Source: Paraburkholderia translucens (GTDB taxonomy: Bacteria; Pseudomonadota; Gammaproteobacteria; Burkholderiales; Burkholderiaceae). From it: a stretch of 64,000 nucleotides of DNA. Each line of letters starts with the position of its first letter. The first letter of the stretch is position 1. Location of the stretch: positions 434,001 through 498,000 of the forward strand of contig NZ_JAJITC010000001.1 in NCBI RefSeq assembly GCF_020881035.1. The letters are read 5' to 3'. Shown here in pieces: positions 43,664-53,335 of this stretch. The notes beneath the pieces are model-generated. The model was not told the DNA's origin, did not search any database, and saw only the letters and a list, made by a program, of their open reading frames with translations. The position numbers were made by a program, and so were the translations under genes.

Positions 43664-44956
43664 TCATCTCGCCGCCGTCGGCGGTTCGGCCGCGCCGATC
43701 AGCGTGCCGATTTGCGCCGGGCTGAACGGCGGACGCGCCGTGGCGGCCGGCCAGCCGAAGTACAGGTTCGCGGCCGCGCCGCAGATGCGCCCCTGACAAG
43801 GGCCCATGCCGCAGCGCGTCTGCAGCTTGGCATCGCGCCAGTCGGCGCAGCGGCGCACCTCGCCGACGCTCACATCCTCGCACCGGCACAGCAGCGTCGA
43901 GTCGGGGGGCGGCGTGCGCGCGGCCTCGCCCAATGCGAACGAAGTCGCGACGCGCGCGCCGAAGCTGCGCCAGCGCGCGCGGTGCGCGACGAGTGCCTGC
44001 AGCGCGGCGCGTTGCGTGGCGCCCGCGCCGCTCGCCACGAGACCGGCGATCTCGCCTTCCGCGCAAGCCAGCTCCGCGCCACCGACTCCCGTGCACTCGC
44101 CCGCCGCATAAATGCGCTCGAGCGAGGTGCGCTGCTCAGCGTCGACGACAATCTCGCCCGCCTCGTTGACAGCGCAGCCGAGCGCCTGTGCGAGCGTGAC
44201 GTTCGGCAGCAATCCGTAGCCGCACGCGACACGGTCGCAATCGAGCGTCACATCTCGCCCGCCGCGCCGGATCGTCACCTGCCGCACGCGCCCCGCACCG
44301 CGCGCCTCGCGCACGACGCTGCCGGTCCAGTAGCGCAGTCCCACGAACCCGCGCGTGAGCATGAACGCCTGATGCAGCTTCGCGGGCTCGCGCAGAAGCG
44401 ACACACCGAACCGCGCAACGTCGGCCGCCGACGCCTGCTCGACCACGGCGATCACGCGCGCGCCAGCCTGCCTCGCGGTGCCGAGCGCGGCCATCAACAG
44501 CGGCCCGCTGCCGGCGATCACGATCCGTTCGTCGCGCACCGGCAGGCCGCCTTTTATCAGCGCCTGCAGCGCGCCCGCGCCGCTGACGCCGGGCAAGGTC
44601 CAGCCGGGGAACGGCAGAAGACGCTCGCGCGCGCCGGTGGCGAGAATCAGCCGGTCGTAGGTGATCGACATGCCGCCGCGTTCGGCGGATTCGAGCAGCA
44701 AGCCCTGCGCGCCGAGCGGCGCGATCACGCGGGTCGATGGCTCGTAGGTGAAGTTTTGCCGCGATCGCAGCGCCAGGAGCAACGCATGCAGCGGCGCTTG
44801 CGGCGCATGGGCGGGCCCCTGACGCCAGATCTGGCCGCCCGCGCGCGGATTGTCGTCGATCTGCGCGACCGTCGCCCCCGCCTGCACCGCCGCGCGCGCG
44901 GCATTGAGCCCAGCCGGACCACCGCCGACCACCACGATGTCGAAGTGCTGCGTCAT
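43664..44956 (-). CDS. lhpE: D-hydroxyproline dehydrogenase alpha-type subunit, NAD(P)/FAD oxidoreductase
   Basis: 430 residues. FAD fold at DIVVVGGGPAGLNAARAAVQ (5-24), a second dinucleotide fold around IVIAGSGPLLMAALGTARQ, and a C-terminal Cys cluster (LLCRCEDVSVGEVRRC, RCGMGPCQGRICG) typical of BFD-like [2Fe-2S] sites. Matches the large subunit of hetero-oligomeric D-hydroxyproline dehydrogenases (LhpBEF type). ATG 44956 overlaps the ferredoxin gene's stop (ATGA). Last structural gene of the lhpA-B-F-E operon. The enzyme oxidises D-hydroxyproline to a pyrroline hydroxycarboxylate. Confidence 0.8.
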   Translation of the reverse strand: MTQHFDIVVVGGGPAGLNAARAAVQAGATVAQIDDNPRAGGQIWRQGPAHAPQAPLHALLLALRSRQNFTYEPSTRVIAPLGAQGLLLESAERGGMSITYDRLILATGARERLLPFPGWTLPGVSGAGALQALIKGGLPVRDERIVIAGSGPLLMAALGTARQAGARVIAVVEQASAADVARFGVSLLREPAKLHQAFMLTRGFVGLRYWTGSVVREARGAGRVRQVTIRRGGRDVTLDCDRVACGYGLLPNVTLAQALGCAVNEAGEIVVDAEQRTSLERIYAAGECTGVGGAELACAEGEIAGLVASGAGATQRAALQALVAHRARWRSFGARVATSFALGEAARTPPPDSTLLCRCEDVSVGEVRRCADWRDAKLQTRCGMGPCQGRICGAAANLYFGWPAATARPPFSPAQIGTLIGAAEPPTAAR

Positions 44957-45228
44957 GCGCGCACTGCCCCGTTTCGCGTCTTCACGCGCTGGCCGTCGCG
45001 GCACAGCGTCTGGCATGCGAGCGCGTGTGTGCGGTCGTCGATCGTGACGCGGCACTCCTGGCACACGCCCATGCCGCACAATGCTTCGCGCGGCTCGCCT
45101 TTGACCGACAGCCGTGAGCCGCTCACGCGCGCGATCGCGAGCGCCGCGGCCACGGTCGTGCCGGGTTCGACTTCGACGGCGCGGCCATCGACCGTCATAC
45201 GGATGCGCGTCGTGTCAGCGTCAGTCAT
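44953..45228 (-). CDS. lhpF: D-hydroxyproline dehydrogenase [2Fe-2S] subunit
   Basis: 91 residues, a ferredoxin-like (2Fe-2S)-binding protein: EALCGMGVCQECRVTIDDRT followed by ALACQTLC supplies the four cysteines (C-x4-C-x2-C...C). TVDGRAVEVEPGTTVAAAL is the usual N-terminal beta part. It is the small electron-transfer subunit of the LhpBEF complex. It overlaps both neighbours (8 bp with lhpB, 4 bp with lhpE), which implies coupled translation and fixed stoichiometry. Confidence 0.85.
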   Translation of the reverse strand: MTDADTTRIRMTVDGRAVEVEPGTTVAAALAIARVSGSRLSVKGEPREALCGMGVCQECRVTIDDRTHALACQTLCRDGQRVKTRNGAVRA

Positions 45229-46378
45229 GGGCCACCTGTTCCTGTTGGACAAAACGGACCGGCAGATAAGGTTCGAGCGGAATCGGCGCGGCTTGGCCTG
45301 CGATCTGCGCTGCGAGCAGCTTCGCGGTCGCGAGCGAGGTCGTCACGCCCAAGCCTTCATGACCGACCGCGAGCCACACGCGGGACGCGGAACCTGACGC
45401 AGCGTCAGCGGCAAATTCGCCGGCCGGTCCGATCAGCGGCAGGCCGTCCGGCGACGCCGCGCGAAACCCCGTCCATGCGCGGATGCCGCTGAGCGCCGGC
45501 AACGCGGGCAAATAATGCGCGGCGCGTTGCAACATGCGCGCGAGCACCGGCATCTCGACGGCGGGATCGGTCGTTTCGAACTGGCGCGACGAGCCGATCA
45601 GCAGTTGCCCGGTCGGACGCGGCTGCGCATTGAACGCAACCGACGTGCCGCTCGCGTGATGCGCGCTCTTGATATAGCCCAGTTCGAGCAGCTGATGACG
45701 GATCAGTCCCGGGTAGCGGTCGGTGATCAGCAAGTGGCCTTTCTTCGGCCGCAACGGCAGCGACGGCAGCAATTGCGCCGCACCGAGGCCGTTCGCGACG
45801 ATCACGTGCGCCGCGCCGATGCGCTCGCCACTTGCCAGCGTGACGCCACCCGCACCGATCGACGCGACCGGCGCACCGAGCCGCACGCGGATACGCGCCG
45901 CATGCGGCGACTGCGTGAGCAGCCATTCGGCGGCGGTCGGCGCATAGACGATGCTGTCGTGCTCGACGCGCAAGCCGCCCGTCATTGATTCCGCAAGCGC
46001 CGGCTCGCAGTCGCGCAGTTCGGCCACATCGAGCAGTTGCGCGGCGACGCCTTGCGCGCCAAACGCCACATGCATCGCGCGCGCGGCTTGCCATTCTTCG
46101 TCGTCGGACGCGACCCACAGCGTGCCGCAGCGCGCGAACGCGTCGCGCGTGCGCAGCTGCGGCGCGAGTTCCAGCCATAGGCCGCGCGAATAACGGCTCA
46201 GCGCGAATTCGGCGGGCGAGTCGTTCATCACGACGATATGACCCATGCCAGCAGCCGTCGCGCCGCCACCGATGCGCTCCGCGTCGAGCACGTCGACTCG
46301 CATGCCGAGTGTGGCCAATTCCGCCGCGCACGCGGCACCGACGATGCCCGCTCCGACGATCAGCGCGTCCGGGCTCAT
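45221..46378 (-). CDS. lhpB: D-hydroxyproline dehydrogenase beta-type FAD subunit (DAO family)
   Basis: 385 residues. FAD fold at [18 protein letters not shown] (5-22), [15 protein letters not shown], and the C-terminal [19 protein letters not shown] and [19 protein letters not shown], as in D-amino-acid dehydrogenases. This is the substrate-oxidising subunit of the LhpBEF complex; the electrons pass to LhpF/LhpE. ATG 46378 overlaps the lhpA stop (ATGA). Gene order epimerase-FAD subunit-ferredoxin-FAD/NAD subunit matches known hydroxyproline operons. Confidence 0.85.
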   Translation of the reverse strand: MSPDALIVGAGIVGAACAAELATLGMRVDVLDAERIGGGATAAGMGHIVVMNDSPAEFALSRYSRGLWLELAPQLRTRDAFARCGTLWVASDDEEWQAARAMHVAFGAQGVAAQLLDVAELRDCEPALAESMTGGLRVEHDSIVYAPTAAEWLLTQSPHAARIRVRLGAPVASIGAGGVTLASGERIGAAHVIVANGLGAAQLLPSLPLRPKKGHLLITDRYPGLIRHQLLELGYIKSAHHASGTSVAFNAQPRPTGQLLIGSSRQFETTDPAVEMPVLARMLQRAAHYLPALPALSGIRAWTGFRAASPDGLPLIGPAGEFAADAASGSASRVWLAVGHEGLGVTTSLATAKLLAAQIAGQAAPIPLEPYLPVRFVQQEQVAHD

Positions 46379-47322
46379 ACGGTCCGAATACCCCAGGCGA
46401 ACGGGTCGCGCTCGTCGAAACACAGACGCCCTTCGGCCATGATGTGCGCCTGACCGGTGATGGTCGGAATCACGTGAACGCCGTCGCCCGCGGCGCGATA
46501 GCTCGCCTCGAACACACTGCCGATGATGCTCTCCTGACGCCACACCACGCCTTCGGCAAGCTTGCCGTCGGCCGCGAGACACGCGACTTTCGCGCTCGTG
46601 CCGGTGCCACACGGCGAGCGGTCGTATGCATTGCCGGGGCACAGCACGAAGCTGCGGCTGTCGAGGCCGGCACGCGAGCCCGGGCCGAACAGCTCGATAT
46701 GGTCGATCAGCGCGCCATTCGCGCCGGTGATGTCTTGTGCGATGAGCGCGTCGCGAATCGCCGAGCTGAATTCGGTCAGGCTCGCAATGTTCGCGGCTTC
46801 GAGCCCCTGCCCATGCTCGGCGACGAGGAAAAACCAGTTGCCGCCCCAGCCGATGTCGCCGGTCAGCCCGCCATAGCCCGGCACGTCGACATGCACCGCC
46901 TTGCGGTAGCGATACGCGGGCACGTTGCGCACCGCGACACTGCCGTCTTCGTTCAACGTCGCCTCGACCACGCCGACCGGCGTCTCGATGCGATGACGCC
47001 CTGCCGCGATCCGCCCCATGTATGCAAGCGACACGATGAGCCCGATCGTGCCGTGCCCGCACATGCCGAGATAGCCGACGTTGTTGAAGAAGATCACGCC
47101 GGCCGCGCAGGCCGGATCGTCGGGCTCGCAGAGCAGCGCGCCGACCACAACGTCCGAGCCGCGCGGTTCGGTGACGATGCCTGCGCGCCAGTCGTCGAAG
47201 CGCGTGCGGAAAACATCGAGCCGTTGCGCGAGCGTGCCACCGCCAAGGTCCGGGCCACCCGACACCACGAGGCGGGTGGGCTCACCGCCGGTGTGCGAGT
47301 CGATGATGTTGAGGGTTTTCAT
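46375..47322 (-). CDS. lhpA: 4-Hydroxyproline 2-epimerase
   Basis: 315 residues of the proline-racemase family. The two catalytic cysteines are in GMCGHGTIG (about residue 89) and [10 protein letters not shown] (about residue 235); Cys at both sites separates it from the one-Cys dehydratases. The N-terminus is [14 protein letters not shown]. It inverts trans-4-hydroxy-L-proline to cis-4-hydroxy-D-proline, the first step before LhpBEF. ATG 47322 was chosen (MKTLNIID); MGD at 47331 is possible. First gene of the operon. The pyrroline deaminase and semialdehyde dehydrogenase needed downstream are not in this window. Confidence 0.9.
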   Translation of the reverse strand: MKTLNIIDSHTGGEPTRLVVSGGPDLGGGTLAQRLDVFRTRFDDWRAGIVTEPRGSDVVVGALLCEPDDPACAAGVIFFNNVGYLGMCGHGTIGLIVSLAYMGRIAAGRHRIETPVGVVEATLNEDGSVAVRNVPAYRYRKAVHVDVPGYGGLTGDIGWGGNWFFLVAEHGQGLEAANIASLTEFSSAIRDALIAQDITGANGALIDHIELFGPGSRAGLDSRSFVLCPGNAYDRSPCGTGTSAKVACLAADGKLAEGVVWRQESIIGSVFEASYRAAGDGVHVIPTITGQAHIMAEGRLCFDERDPFAWGIRTV

Positions 47323-47560
47323 GTCGCCCATGGTAGAAACCGCAGGCGGGCGGGTCTTGGTGCGCGTGCGCGCGGATTGGGACGATTTCGGCATAGCCAT
47401 GAAGTGCTTCGTCCGTCGCGGACGATTCACGCAAGACGTTCCGATATTCGGTACCTGCGCCAGCAGGCACCCCTACCCACACGGAAAGCTGAACTGACCG
47501 GTCCAGACTCGCGCGGACAATGCCCACCGCCGGCAATCGAGACATGCGGAGACGCGGATT

Positions 47561-48256
47561 TCAGCACATGTCGAGCCGCAGCAACCGGTAGCCACTCCTG
47601 TACACCGGCTGCAGCCGGAAACCATTGTGCGGCTCGATTTCGAGCAGCACACGCAGCCGCGACACGTGACTGTCGATCGTCCGCGTGAACTCGCGCAGTT
47701 CGCGGCCCCACACCGTCGCGAAGATATGGTCGCGCGACAGGACGCGATCGATGTTGGAAAAGAACAGCGCTGCGATCCGGTACTGCGTGGGCGACAGCGG
47801 CATCCGCTTACCGCGCAGCGTGACCGCCTGGCTGACCGTGTCGAAACGATAGGGACCGGTCTCGAAACAGCTCGCGGCGCTAAACCGCTCGGGATATGCG
47901 CGCCGCAACAGCGCGGCGACGCGTGCACCAAACTCGGCGTCGCGCAGCGGCAAAGCCAGATAATCGTCGGCGCCGCAGGCGAGCGCGCGCACCATGCTTT
48001 GCTCCGACCCGTCGTTCGACACGAACATGATCGGCAAGCGCTCGCCCGCTGCCCGGCGCACCGAGCGCAACAGTTCGACGCCGGCGGGCCGCGCATCCTG
48101 CCAGTCGAGCACCAGCAGATCCACGGTGGAGCGCCCGAGCGACCTCGACATCGCGAGGCCGTCCTCATAGGACGAGCAGAAATGGCCGGCTCTCACCAGA
48201 ACTTGTTCAATCGACTGACGCATGACCGGGTCACGCTGAAGAACAGCAACGCGCAT
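47561..48256 (-). CDS. Orphan OmpR-type response regulator with an atypical receiver
   Basis: 231 residues. Receiver domain (1-115) with the phospho-acceptor Asp51 in LLVLDWQDARP, but the usual acidic pair reads QRDP (only one acid) and the invariant lysine of the DDYLxKP motif is replaced (DDYLALPLRD). The C-terminal OmpR winged helix is intact (MPLSPTQYRIAALFFSNIDR, RTIDSHVSRLRVLLE). No histidine kinase is nearby. Phosphorylation may be weak or absent, so it could work as a pseudo-receiver. ATG 48256 chosen over upstream starts. Divergent from the MFS gene at 48545. Confidence 0.85.
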   Translation of the reverse strand: MRVAVLQRDPVMRQSIEQVLVRAGHFCSSYEDGLAMSRSLGRSTVDLLVLDWQDARPAGVELLRSVRRAAGERLPIMFVSNDGSEQSMVRALACGADDYLALPLRDAEFGARVAALLRRAYPERFSAASCFETGPYRFDTVSQAVTLRGKRMPLSPTQYRIAALFFSNIDRVLSRDHIFATVWGRELREFTRTIDSHVSRLRVLLEIEPHNGFRLQPVYRSGYRLLRLDMC

Positions 48257-48544
48257 GGGATGGACTCTCGAGGAAGACATGCAGATCATTCTCCGAGGCG
48301 CACCCCGGTCTCTCCCATCGGAGCACTCCTAATTTCCGCGGCTTTCCTCGATGCCGCCCGACGCTACGGCGGGGCTCCGTCTTTCATCCTGTAAAATCCG
48401 CGCCGGCCTCTGTCGTCAGCGCGCCGCCCTATCCGGACGGCGCGCCGGTGTCCCGTGCTCTACCCAGCGCCTGCCACACTTCCCGCCCGACGACCGCCGC
48501 AAGTCCACGCGTCACCCGCGTGGCTCCCCATTCTTCCAAACGAC

Positions 48545-49852
48545 ATGGCAATGCAAGCGACAAATCTGGGTGGAGCGCAGGCTGTCACCCCCCGCCCGCT
48601 TGGGCACAGCGATTACAAGACGCTCGGTCTCGCCGCGCTCGGCGGAGCGCTCGAGTTCTACGATTTCATCATCTTTGTTTTCTTCGCCCCGGCGATCGGC
48701 CAGCTGTTCTTCCCGGCGGCGATGCCGGACTGGCTGCGTCAGGTGCAAACCTTCGGCATCTTCGCAGCCGGCTATCTGGCGCGACCGCTCGGCGGCATCA
48801 TCATGGCGCACTTCGGCGACCTGTTCGGCCGCAAGCGCATGTTCACGCTGAGCGTGCTGCTGATGTCGGTGCCGACGCTGCTGATGGGTCTGATGCCCAC
48901 CTACGCGAGCATCGGCGTGCTCGCGCCGGTGCTGCTGCTCGTGTTCCGCGTGATGCAGGGCGCGGCGGTCGGCGGCGAGGTGCCGGGCGCGTGGGTGTTC
49001 GTGTCCGAGCATGTGCCCTCACGGCACGTCGGCTATGCGTGCGGCACGCTGACGGCCGGTCTCACCGCGGGCATTCTGCTCGGCTCGCTGATCGCATCGG
49101 CGGTCAATCGCCATTTCACGCCGGCCGATATTTCCGCCTATGCGTGGCGTATCCCGTTCCTCGTCGGCGGCGTGTTCGGCATGTTCTCGGTGTATCTGCG
49201 CCGCTGGCTGCACGAGACGCCGGTGTTCGCCGAGCTGAAGCAGCGCAAGGCGATCGCCGCCGAGGTGCCGCTCAAGGCCGTGCTGCGCGATCACGGCCGC
49301 GCAGTGATCGTGTCGATGCTGCTCACGTGGATGTTGTCGGCGGCCATCGTCGTCGTGATCCTGATGACGCCCACGCTGCTGCAAAAGCAATTCCACATCG
49401 AGCCGGCCACCGCGCTGCTGGCGAACTGCGTGGCGACGCTGTGCCTGACGATCGGCTGCGTGATGGCGGGTTCGCTCGCCGGACGCATCGGTGCGGGCCG
49501 CACGATTTTCGTGGGCGGTCTCGCGCTCGCGCTCACCTACTACGCGATGTTCCGCCAGCTGGCCGTCGATACGTCCATGCTCGTGCCGCTGTATGCACTG
49601 GCCGGGCTTTTCGTCGGCGTGATCGGCGCGATTCCGCTCGTGATGGTCCGAGGGTTCCCGCCGGTGGTGCGCTTCTCCGGCATCTCGTTCTCGTACAACG
49701 TCGCGTATGCCGTGTTCGGCGGTCTGACGCCGATCGTCGTCTCGCTGATGATGAAGTCGAACCCGCTCGCCGCGCCGCTGTATGTCGCCGCAATCTGCGT
49801 GCTGGGCGCGCTGACCACGCTGTTCATCAAGGATGCGCCGCGAGCGCGTTGA
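48545..49852 (+). CDS. MFS transporter, metabolite:H+ symporter (MHS/ProP-like)
   Basis: 435 residues with 12 predicted membrane segments. ALEFYDFIIFVFFAPAIGQLFFP, GYLARPLGGIIMAHFGDLFGRKRMF and ARVMQGAAVGGEVPGAW-like motifs mark the MHS branch, which moves organic acids, betaine or proline-type compounds. It lies just beyond the hydroxyproline operon, so uptake of hydroxyproline or proline is a fair guess but unproven. ATG 48545 was selected; a second ATG 6 bases later is equally possible. Confidence 0.82.
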   Translation: MAMQATNLGGAQAVTPRPLGHSDYKTLGLAALGGALEFYDFIIFVFFAPAIGQLFFPAAMPDWLRQVQTFGIFAAGYLARPLGGIIMAHFGDLFGRKRMFTLSVLLMSVPTLLMGLMPTYASIGVLAPVLLLVFRVMQGAAVGGEVPGAWVFVSEHVPSRHVGYACGTLTAGLTAGILLGSLIASAVNRHFTPADISAYAWRIPFLVGGVFGMFSVYLRRWLHETPVFAELKQRKAIAAEVPLKAVLRDHGRAVIVSMLLTWMLSAAIVVVILMTPTLLQKQFHIEPATALLANCVATLCLTIGCVMAGSLAGRIGAGRTIFVGGLALALTYYAMFRQLAVDTSMLVPLYALAGLFVGVIGAIPLVMVRGFPPVVRFSGISFSYNVAYAVFGGLTPIVVSLMMKSNPLAAPLYVAAICVLGALTTLFIKDAPRAR

Positions 49853-49972
49853 TTCGATGGCATTCGCGTCGGCTCGCGTGTAGCGAGGCGACGCGCCATC
49901 GCTCGCACAGCGACATCCACACTTCACACCACAGCGAAACGTGGCGCGCTGCATCGTGTCTACGATGTAGTC

Positions 49973-51433
49973 ATGAACTCATCAACACCCTCCTTTTCGC
50001 CCGCTCTCGGCCGCATCCTTGCGACCGTCAGCGTCGGCTTCGTGGTCACGCAACTCGACGTGACCATCGTCAACATTGCACTGCCACGAATCGGCGCCGA
50101 CCTGCACGCGAACGTCGCGGGCCTGCAATGGGTCGTCGATGCATACACGCTCGCCTTCGCGGTACTGATGCTGTCGGCCGGCGCGCTCGGCGATCGCTTC
50201 GGCGCGCGGCGCCTGTACGCGTGCGGGATCGTGCTGTTCGCGCTCGCTTCGCTGGCTTGCGGACTCGCGCTCGACACCCCGATGCTGATCGCCGCGCGCG
50301 CGCTGCAAGGCACCGGCGCGGCCGCGATGCTGCCCAACTCCCTTGCACTGCTCAATCAGTCGTTCGGCCACGAGCCGAAGCTGCGGGCACGCGCGGTCGG
50401 CCTGTGGACCGCGTCCGGCGCCATTTCGATCGCGGCCGGCCCGGTGGCCGGCGGTTTGCTGATCGCCGCGTTCGGCTGGCGCAGCATTTTCCTCGTCAAT
50501 CTGCCGATCTGCGCCGCCGGCCTGCTCGCGACGCTGCTGTGGATACCGCGTCCGCGCCCCGCGCAGCGCGGCGCCCCGGCCACCGGGCGCGGCCACACTG
50601 CGGCGCGGCCGGGCGGCCTCGATCCCGTCGGTCAATGCCTCGCGATCGTCGCGCTGACCGCGTTCGTCGCCGCGGTGATCGAATGGCGGCCGCTTGGGCT
50701 CGCGCATCCGGTGGTCGCCGGCGGCCTGGTGCTCGCGTTGCTGGCGGCGGTCGGTTTCGTGTTCGTCGAAGCGCGGGTTGCGCGGCCGATGCTGCCGCTC
50801 TCGCTGTTCGGCGCGCGCACGTTCAGCGCGGCAGTGCTGTTCGGCATCTGCGTAAACCTGACGTACTACGGCATGGTGTTCGTGCTGAGCCTCTACCTGC
50901 AGCGCGTGCGCGGCTACACGCCGTTGCAGGCGGGTCTCGCGTTCCTGCCGCTGACGGGCGGCTTCCTGATCTCGAACGTCGCGAGCGGCTGGGTGGTCGG
51001 CCGCTTCGGGGTGCGCGTGCCGATGATCGTTGGCGCGATCACCGCGGGCCTCGGCTACGGCCTGCTGCATCTCGTCGACGCCGGCACGCCGCTCGTCGGC
51101 CTGCTGCTGCCGTTCCTGCTGATTCCGTCGGGCATGGGACTCGCCGTGCCGGCGATGACCACGGCGGTGCTTGCATCGACCGAAGCACGGCGTGCGGGCA
51201 CGGCGTCGGCGATACTGAACACGGCGCGCCAGGCGGGCGGCGCGGTGGGCGTGGCGGCCTTCGGCGCGCTCGCGGGCGGCGCGGCCGCAACGCAGATCGT
51301 GCCGGGGATGCAAGCCGCGACGGCTATTTCGGTGGGAATGCTGGCGCTGGGACTGGTGTTCGCGTGCTTCGTGCATCCGGAGCCGCACGCGGCGGCATCG
51401 GCCGCGCGCCGGGCAAGCGCCGCAAGCAAGTGA
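49973..51433 (+). CDS. DHA2-type MFS drug/solute efflux transporter
   Basis: 486 residues, about 14 membrane segments, the size of EmrB/QacA transporters. QLDVTIVNIALPRIGADLHA and WVVDAYTLAFAVLMLSAGALGDRFGARR are motif A/D1-type sequences of the family, and ALQGTGAAAMLPNSLALLNQ is motif C-like. It exports lipophilic compounds by proton antiport. It stands alone without an adjacent membrane-fusion protein or TetR gene. Substrate unknown. Confidence 0.87.
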   Translation: MNSSTPSFSPALGRILATVSVGFVVTQLDVTIVNIALPRIGADLHANVAGLQWVVDAYTLAFAVLMLSAGALGDRFGARRLYACGIVLFALASLACGLALDTPMLIAARALQGTGAAAMLPNSLALLNQSFGHEPKLRARAVGLWTASGAISIAAGPVAGGLLIAAFGWRSIFLVNLPICAAGLLATLLWIPRPRPAQRGAPATGRGHTAARPGGLDPVGQCLAIVALTAFVAAVIEWRPLGLAHPVVAGGLVLALLAAVGFVFVEARVARPMLPLSLFGARTFSAAVLFGICVNLTYYGMVFVLSLYLQRVRGYTPLQAGLAFLPLTGGFLISNVASGWVVGRFGVRVPMIVGAITAGLGYGLLHLVDAGTPLVGLLLPFLLIPSGMGLAVPAMTTAVLASTEARRAGTASAILNTARQAGGAVGVAAFGALAGGAAATQIVPGMQAATAISVGMLALGLVFACFVHPEPHAAASAARRASAASK

Positions 51434-51461
51434 GCGAAGGCTGCAGGAGTGCAGGATTCGC

Positions 51462-51737
51462 TTACAGCGACGCCTCCTGAATCGCGCCAGTGTCGACCGC
51501 GCGTTCGATCAGGCCCTCGTTACACGCCTTGGCGATCGCATCGGCGATAAGTTTCTCCGGATCCTCGATCTCGGCCTTCAGCGTGCCGAGGAATCCGGAC
51601 GCATCCAGAACCACCAGCGTCTTCGCCGAATCGGCGAGGCTGATGATGACGCGATGCGGCGTCGGCCCTTCGCCGAGACTCGCGCACAATTGCGTAACCT
51701 TGCCGCCGATCATTTGCTCGAAGTTCTGAATCATCAT
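51462..51737 (-). CDS. Small protein of unknown function
   Basis: 91 residues starting MMIQNFEQMIGGKV. It has an alternating beta/helix pattern (HRVIISLADSAKTLVVLDASG, LIADAIAKACNEGLI) and no membrane segment. GGGAG lies 9 bases before the ATG at 51737. No family recognised. It sits between the DHA2 gene and the DoxX gene. Confidence 0.65.
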   Translation of the reverse strand: MMIQNFEQMIGGKVTQLCASLGEGPTPHRVIISLADSAKTLVVLDASGFLGTLKAEIEDPEKLIADAIAKACNEGLIERAVDTGAIQEASL

Positions 51738-51810
51738 CTGCTCCCGTGATTGCCGCGTATCGGATAGCAGGCTGCGCAGCAGGAAGCGGGCCGCGTGGAC
51801 TGCTCGCGCC

Positions 51811-52245
51811 TCACAGGCCGCCGAGACCGCCGCGTGGCGCGCGCGCGTTGTCGATGCTCAGACGCCCCGCGCCGGTCACGAACAGCAGCAGGAAGCCACC
51901 TGCGATACCGATGTTCTTCCAGAAGTGGATCACCATGTCGTGCTGCACGGCCGGGTCGGTGACATTCCAGAAGTCGTGGCCGAGCACCGCCGTCGCGACC
52001 GTATACACGGCCATGACCAGCGCAAGCGGCCGCACCTTGAAGCCGACTACGAGCAGCAGGCCGCCGAGCACCTCGACCGCGGTCGCGATCGGCGCGGCGA
52101 TCTGCACGAACGGTACGCCCTTCGAATGCAGGTAGCCGACGAAGCCCGCATAGCCCACCAGTTTCATCACCCCGCTCCACAGGAACAACACGGAAAGCGC
52201 AAGACGGGCAATGAAAATAATGCCGTAATCGACGGGACGCGACAT
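51811..52245 (-). CDS. DoxX-family membrane protein
   Basis: 144 residues with four membrane segments. FIARLALSVLFLWSGVMKLV, YLHSKGVPFVQIAAPIATAV and EVLGGLLLVVGFKVRPLALVM are typical of DoxX/DoxD-like proteins, which are linked to redox stress or quinone-coupled respiration in some species. CAGGAGCC lies before the ATG. The C-terminal LLLFVTGAGRLSID is also characteristic. Biochemical role unknown. A 103-bp gap separates it from the VOC gene. Confidence 0.85.
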   Translation of the reverse strand: MSRPVDYGIIFIARLALSVLFLWSGVMKLVGYAGFVGYLHSKGVPFVQIAAPIATAVEVLGGLLLVVGFKVRPLALVMAVYTVATAVLGHDFWNVTDPAVQHDMVIHFWKNIGIAGGFLLLFVTGAGRLSIDNARAPRGGLGGL

Positions 52246-52348
52246 GGCGGGCTCCTGTAATTAATTAAGCAGCAGACCCGAACAGGCGGCCGCAGTTCCC
52301 CGCCTCGCCCCTGAGCATATGTGCAACCGCGGCGATTTCCAAGCCCGC

Positions 52349-52756
52349 TCACGCAGGCGGATACGTGGCGACCTCGATCAGGTTGCCGTCCGGATCACGG
52401 CAATACACCGATGTCATCTTGCCGCGCGCGCCGTCGCGCTCCACCGGACCCGCCTCGATCGCGACGCCTTGCGCGACCCAGTGCGCCTTGACGTCGTCCG
52501 GACTCGCGGTGGTCACGAAGCAAAGGTCCGCCGTACCCGGCACCGCTTCGCGCGACGTGAACCACGCGACCGTATCGGCCGATGCGGGACGCAGGTTGAT
52601 CTTCTGATTGCCGTAGGTCATCGCCACCCGCGTGCCGGTGCGCGACGCGAACTCGGTGCGTCGCATACCGAGCATGCGTGCGTACCACGCCGCGCTGACT
52701 TCGACGTCGGCAACGTTCAGAACGAGGTGATCGAGACCGTCCAGTTGGAAGCTCAT
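52349..52756 (-). CDS. VOC (glyoxalase/bleomycin-resistance) superfamily protein
   Basis: 135 residues forming one vicinal-oxygen-chelate module pair: LDGLDHLVLNVADVEVSAAW (His metal ligand), RTGTRVAMTYGNQKINLRP, DLCFVTTASPDDV and TSVYCRDPDGNLIEVATY (Glu metal ligand). Members bind a divalent metal and act on small metabolites. Substrate unknown. It lies on the same strand as FucU-like and DoxX genes. Confidence 0.85.
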   Translation of the reverse strand: MSFQLDGLDHLVLNVADVEVSAAWYARMLGMRRTEFASRTGTRVAMTYGNQKINLRPASADTVAWFTSREAVPGTADLCFVTTASPDDVKAHWVAQGVAIEAGPVERDGARGKMTSVYCRDPDGNLIEVATYPPA

Positions 52757-52798
52757 GGGTTTGTCGCGATGAATTCGAGCAGGCGACGGCGATGGCGA

Positions 52799-53263
52799 CT
52801 ATGCGCGCGGCGCGTCCGGTGCAAGCAGCACGCCCTTGGTGAACACGAAGCAACCGTAGCCGCGGTCCTCGCCGGTCGCGATCACGCAATACGCGCGGCG
52901 CGCACGCTCGTAAAACGCGAATCGCTCGATCGACACGAATGGCACGTCGCGGCGCTCCGCCGCATTCACCTCGGCTTGCGCCTCGCGTTGCACCGCGGGA
53001 ATCGTGTGCGGCTCCCCGACCACTTCCATGCGCGACGCGGGATGCTCGACGAAAGTGTCGAGCGGCAGCACCGACAGCACCGCGCGGACCGCGCGCGGCG
53101 AACTGACGCCGTCGAGACGCAGCGGCTTGCCGAGCACGGTATCGCGTGCCACCGCGTCGGCCGGAAAATTAGCGTCGCAGATCACCAGTTCGTCGCCGTG
53201 GCCCATCGAGCGCAGCGCGTGCAGGATATCGGCGTTCAGTAGCGGGTCCAGATTTTTCAGCAC
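52799..53263 (-). CDS. fucU: RbsD/FucU-type sugar mutarotase
   Basis: 154 residues. ILHALRSMGHGDELVICDANFPA is the family signature (His and Asp of the active site), with LPLDTFVEHPASRMEVVGEP and FAFYERARRAYCVIATGEDRGYGCFVFTKGVL following. The family interconverts sugar anomers (L-fucose or D-ribose). No sugar operon surrounds it, so its sugar cannot be read from context. A GGAGACTCCGTG-like site lies before the start. Confidence 0.85.
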   Translation of the reverse strand: MLKNLDPLLNADILHALRSMGHGDELVICDANFPADAVARDTVLGKPLRLDGVSSPRAVRAVLSVLPLDTFVEHPASRMEVVGEPHTIPAVQREAQAEVNAAERRDVPFVSIERFAFYERARRAYCVIATGEDRGYGCFVFTKGVLLAPDAPRA

Positions 53264-53335
53264 GGAGTCTCCTGATCGTTGGATTGGGAATTTGCCGCAT
53301 GGGTAGGCGCGCGCGTGTTCCGCCAGACGATCGCG

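Noticed and set aside
43601..45397. 598-codon plus-strand frame opposite lhpE-lhpF
   Set aside because: Arg/Ala-rich antisense frame; the minus-strand genes have clear FAD and Fe-S motifs.
48448..51480. Plus-strand open frame of about 1010 codons
   Set aside because: It overlaps both MFS genes in another frame and is Arg-rich without motifs.
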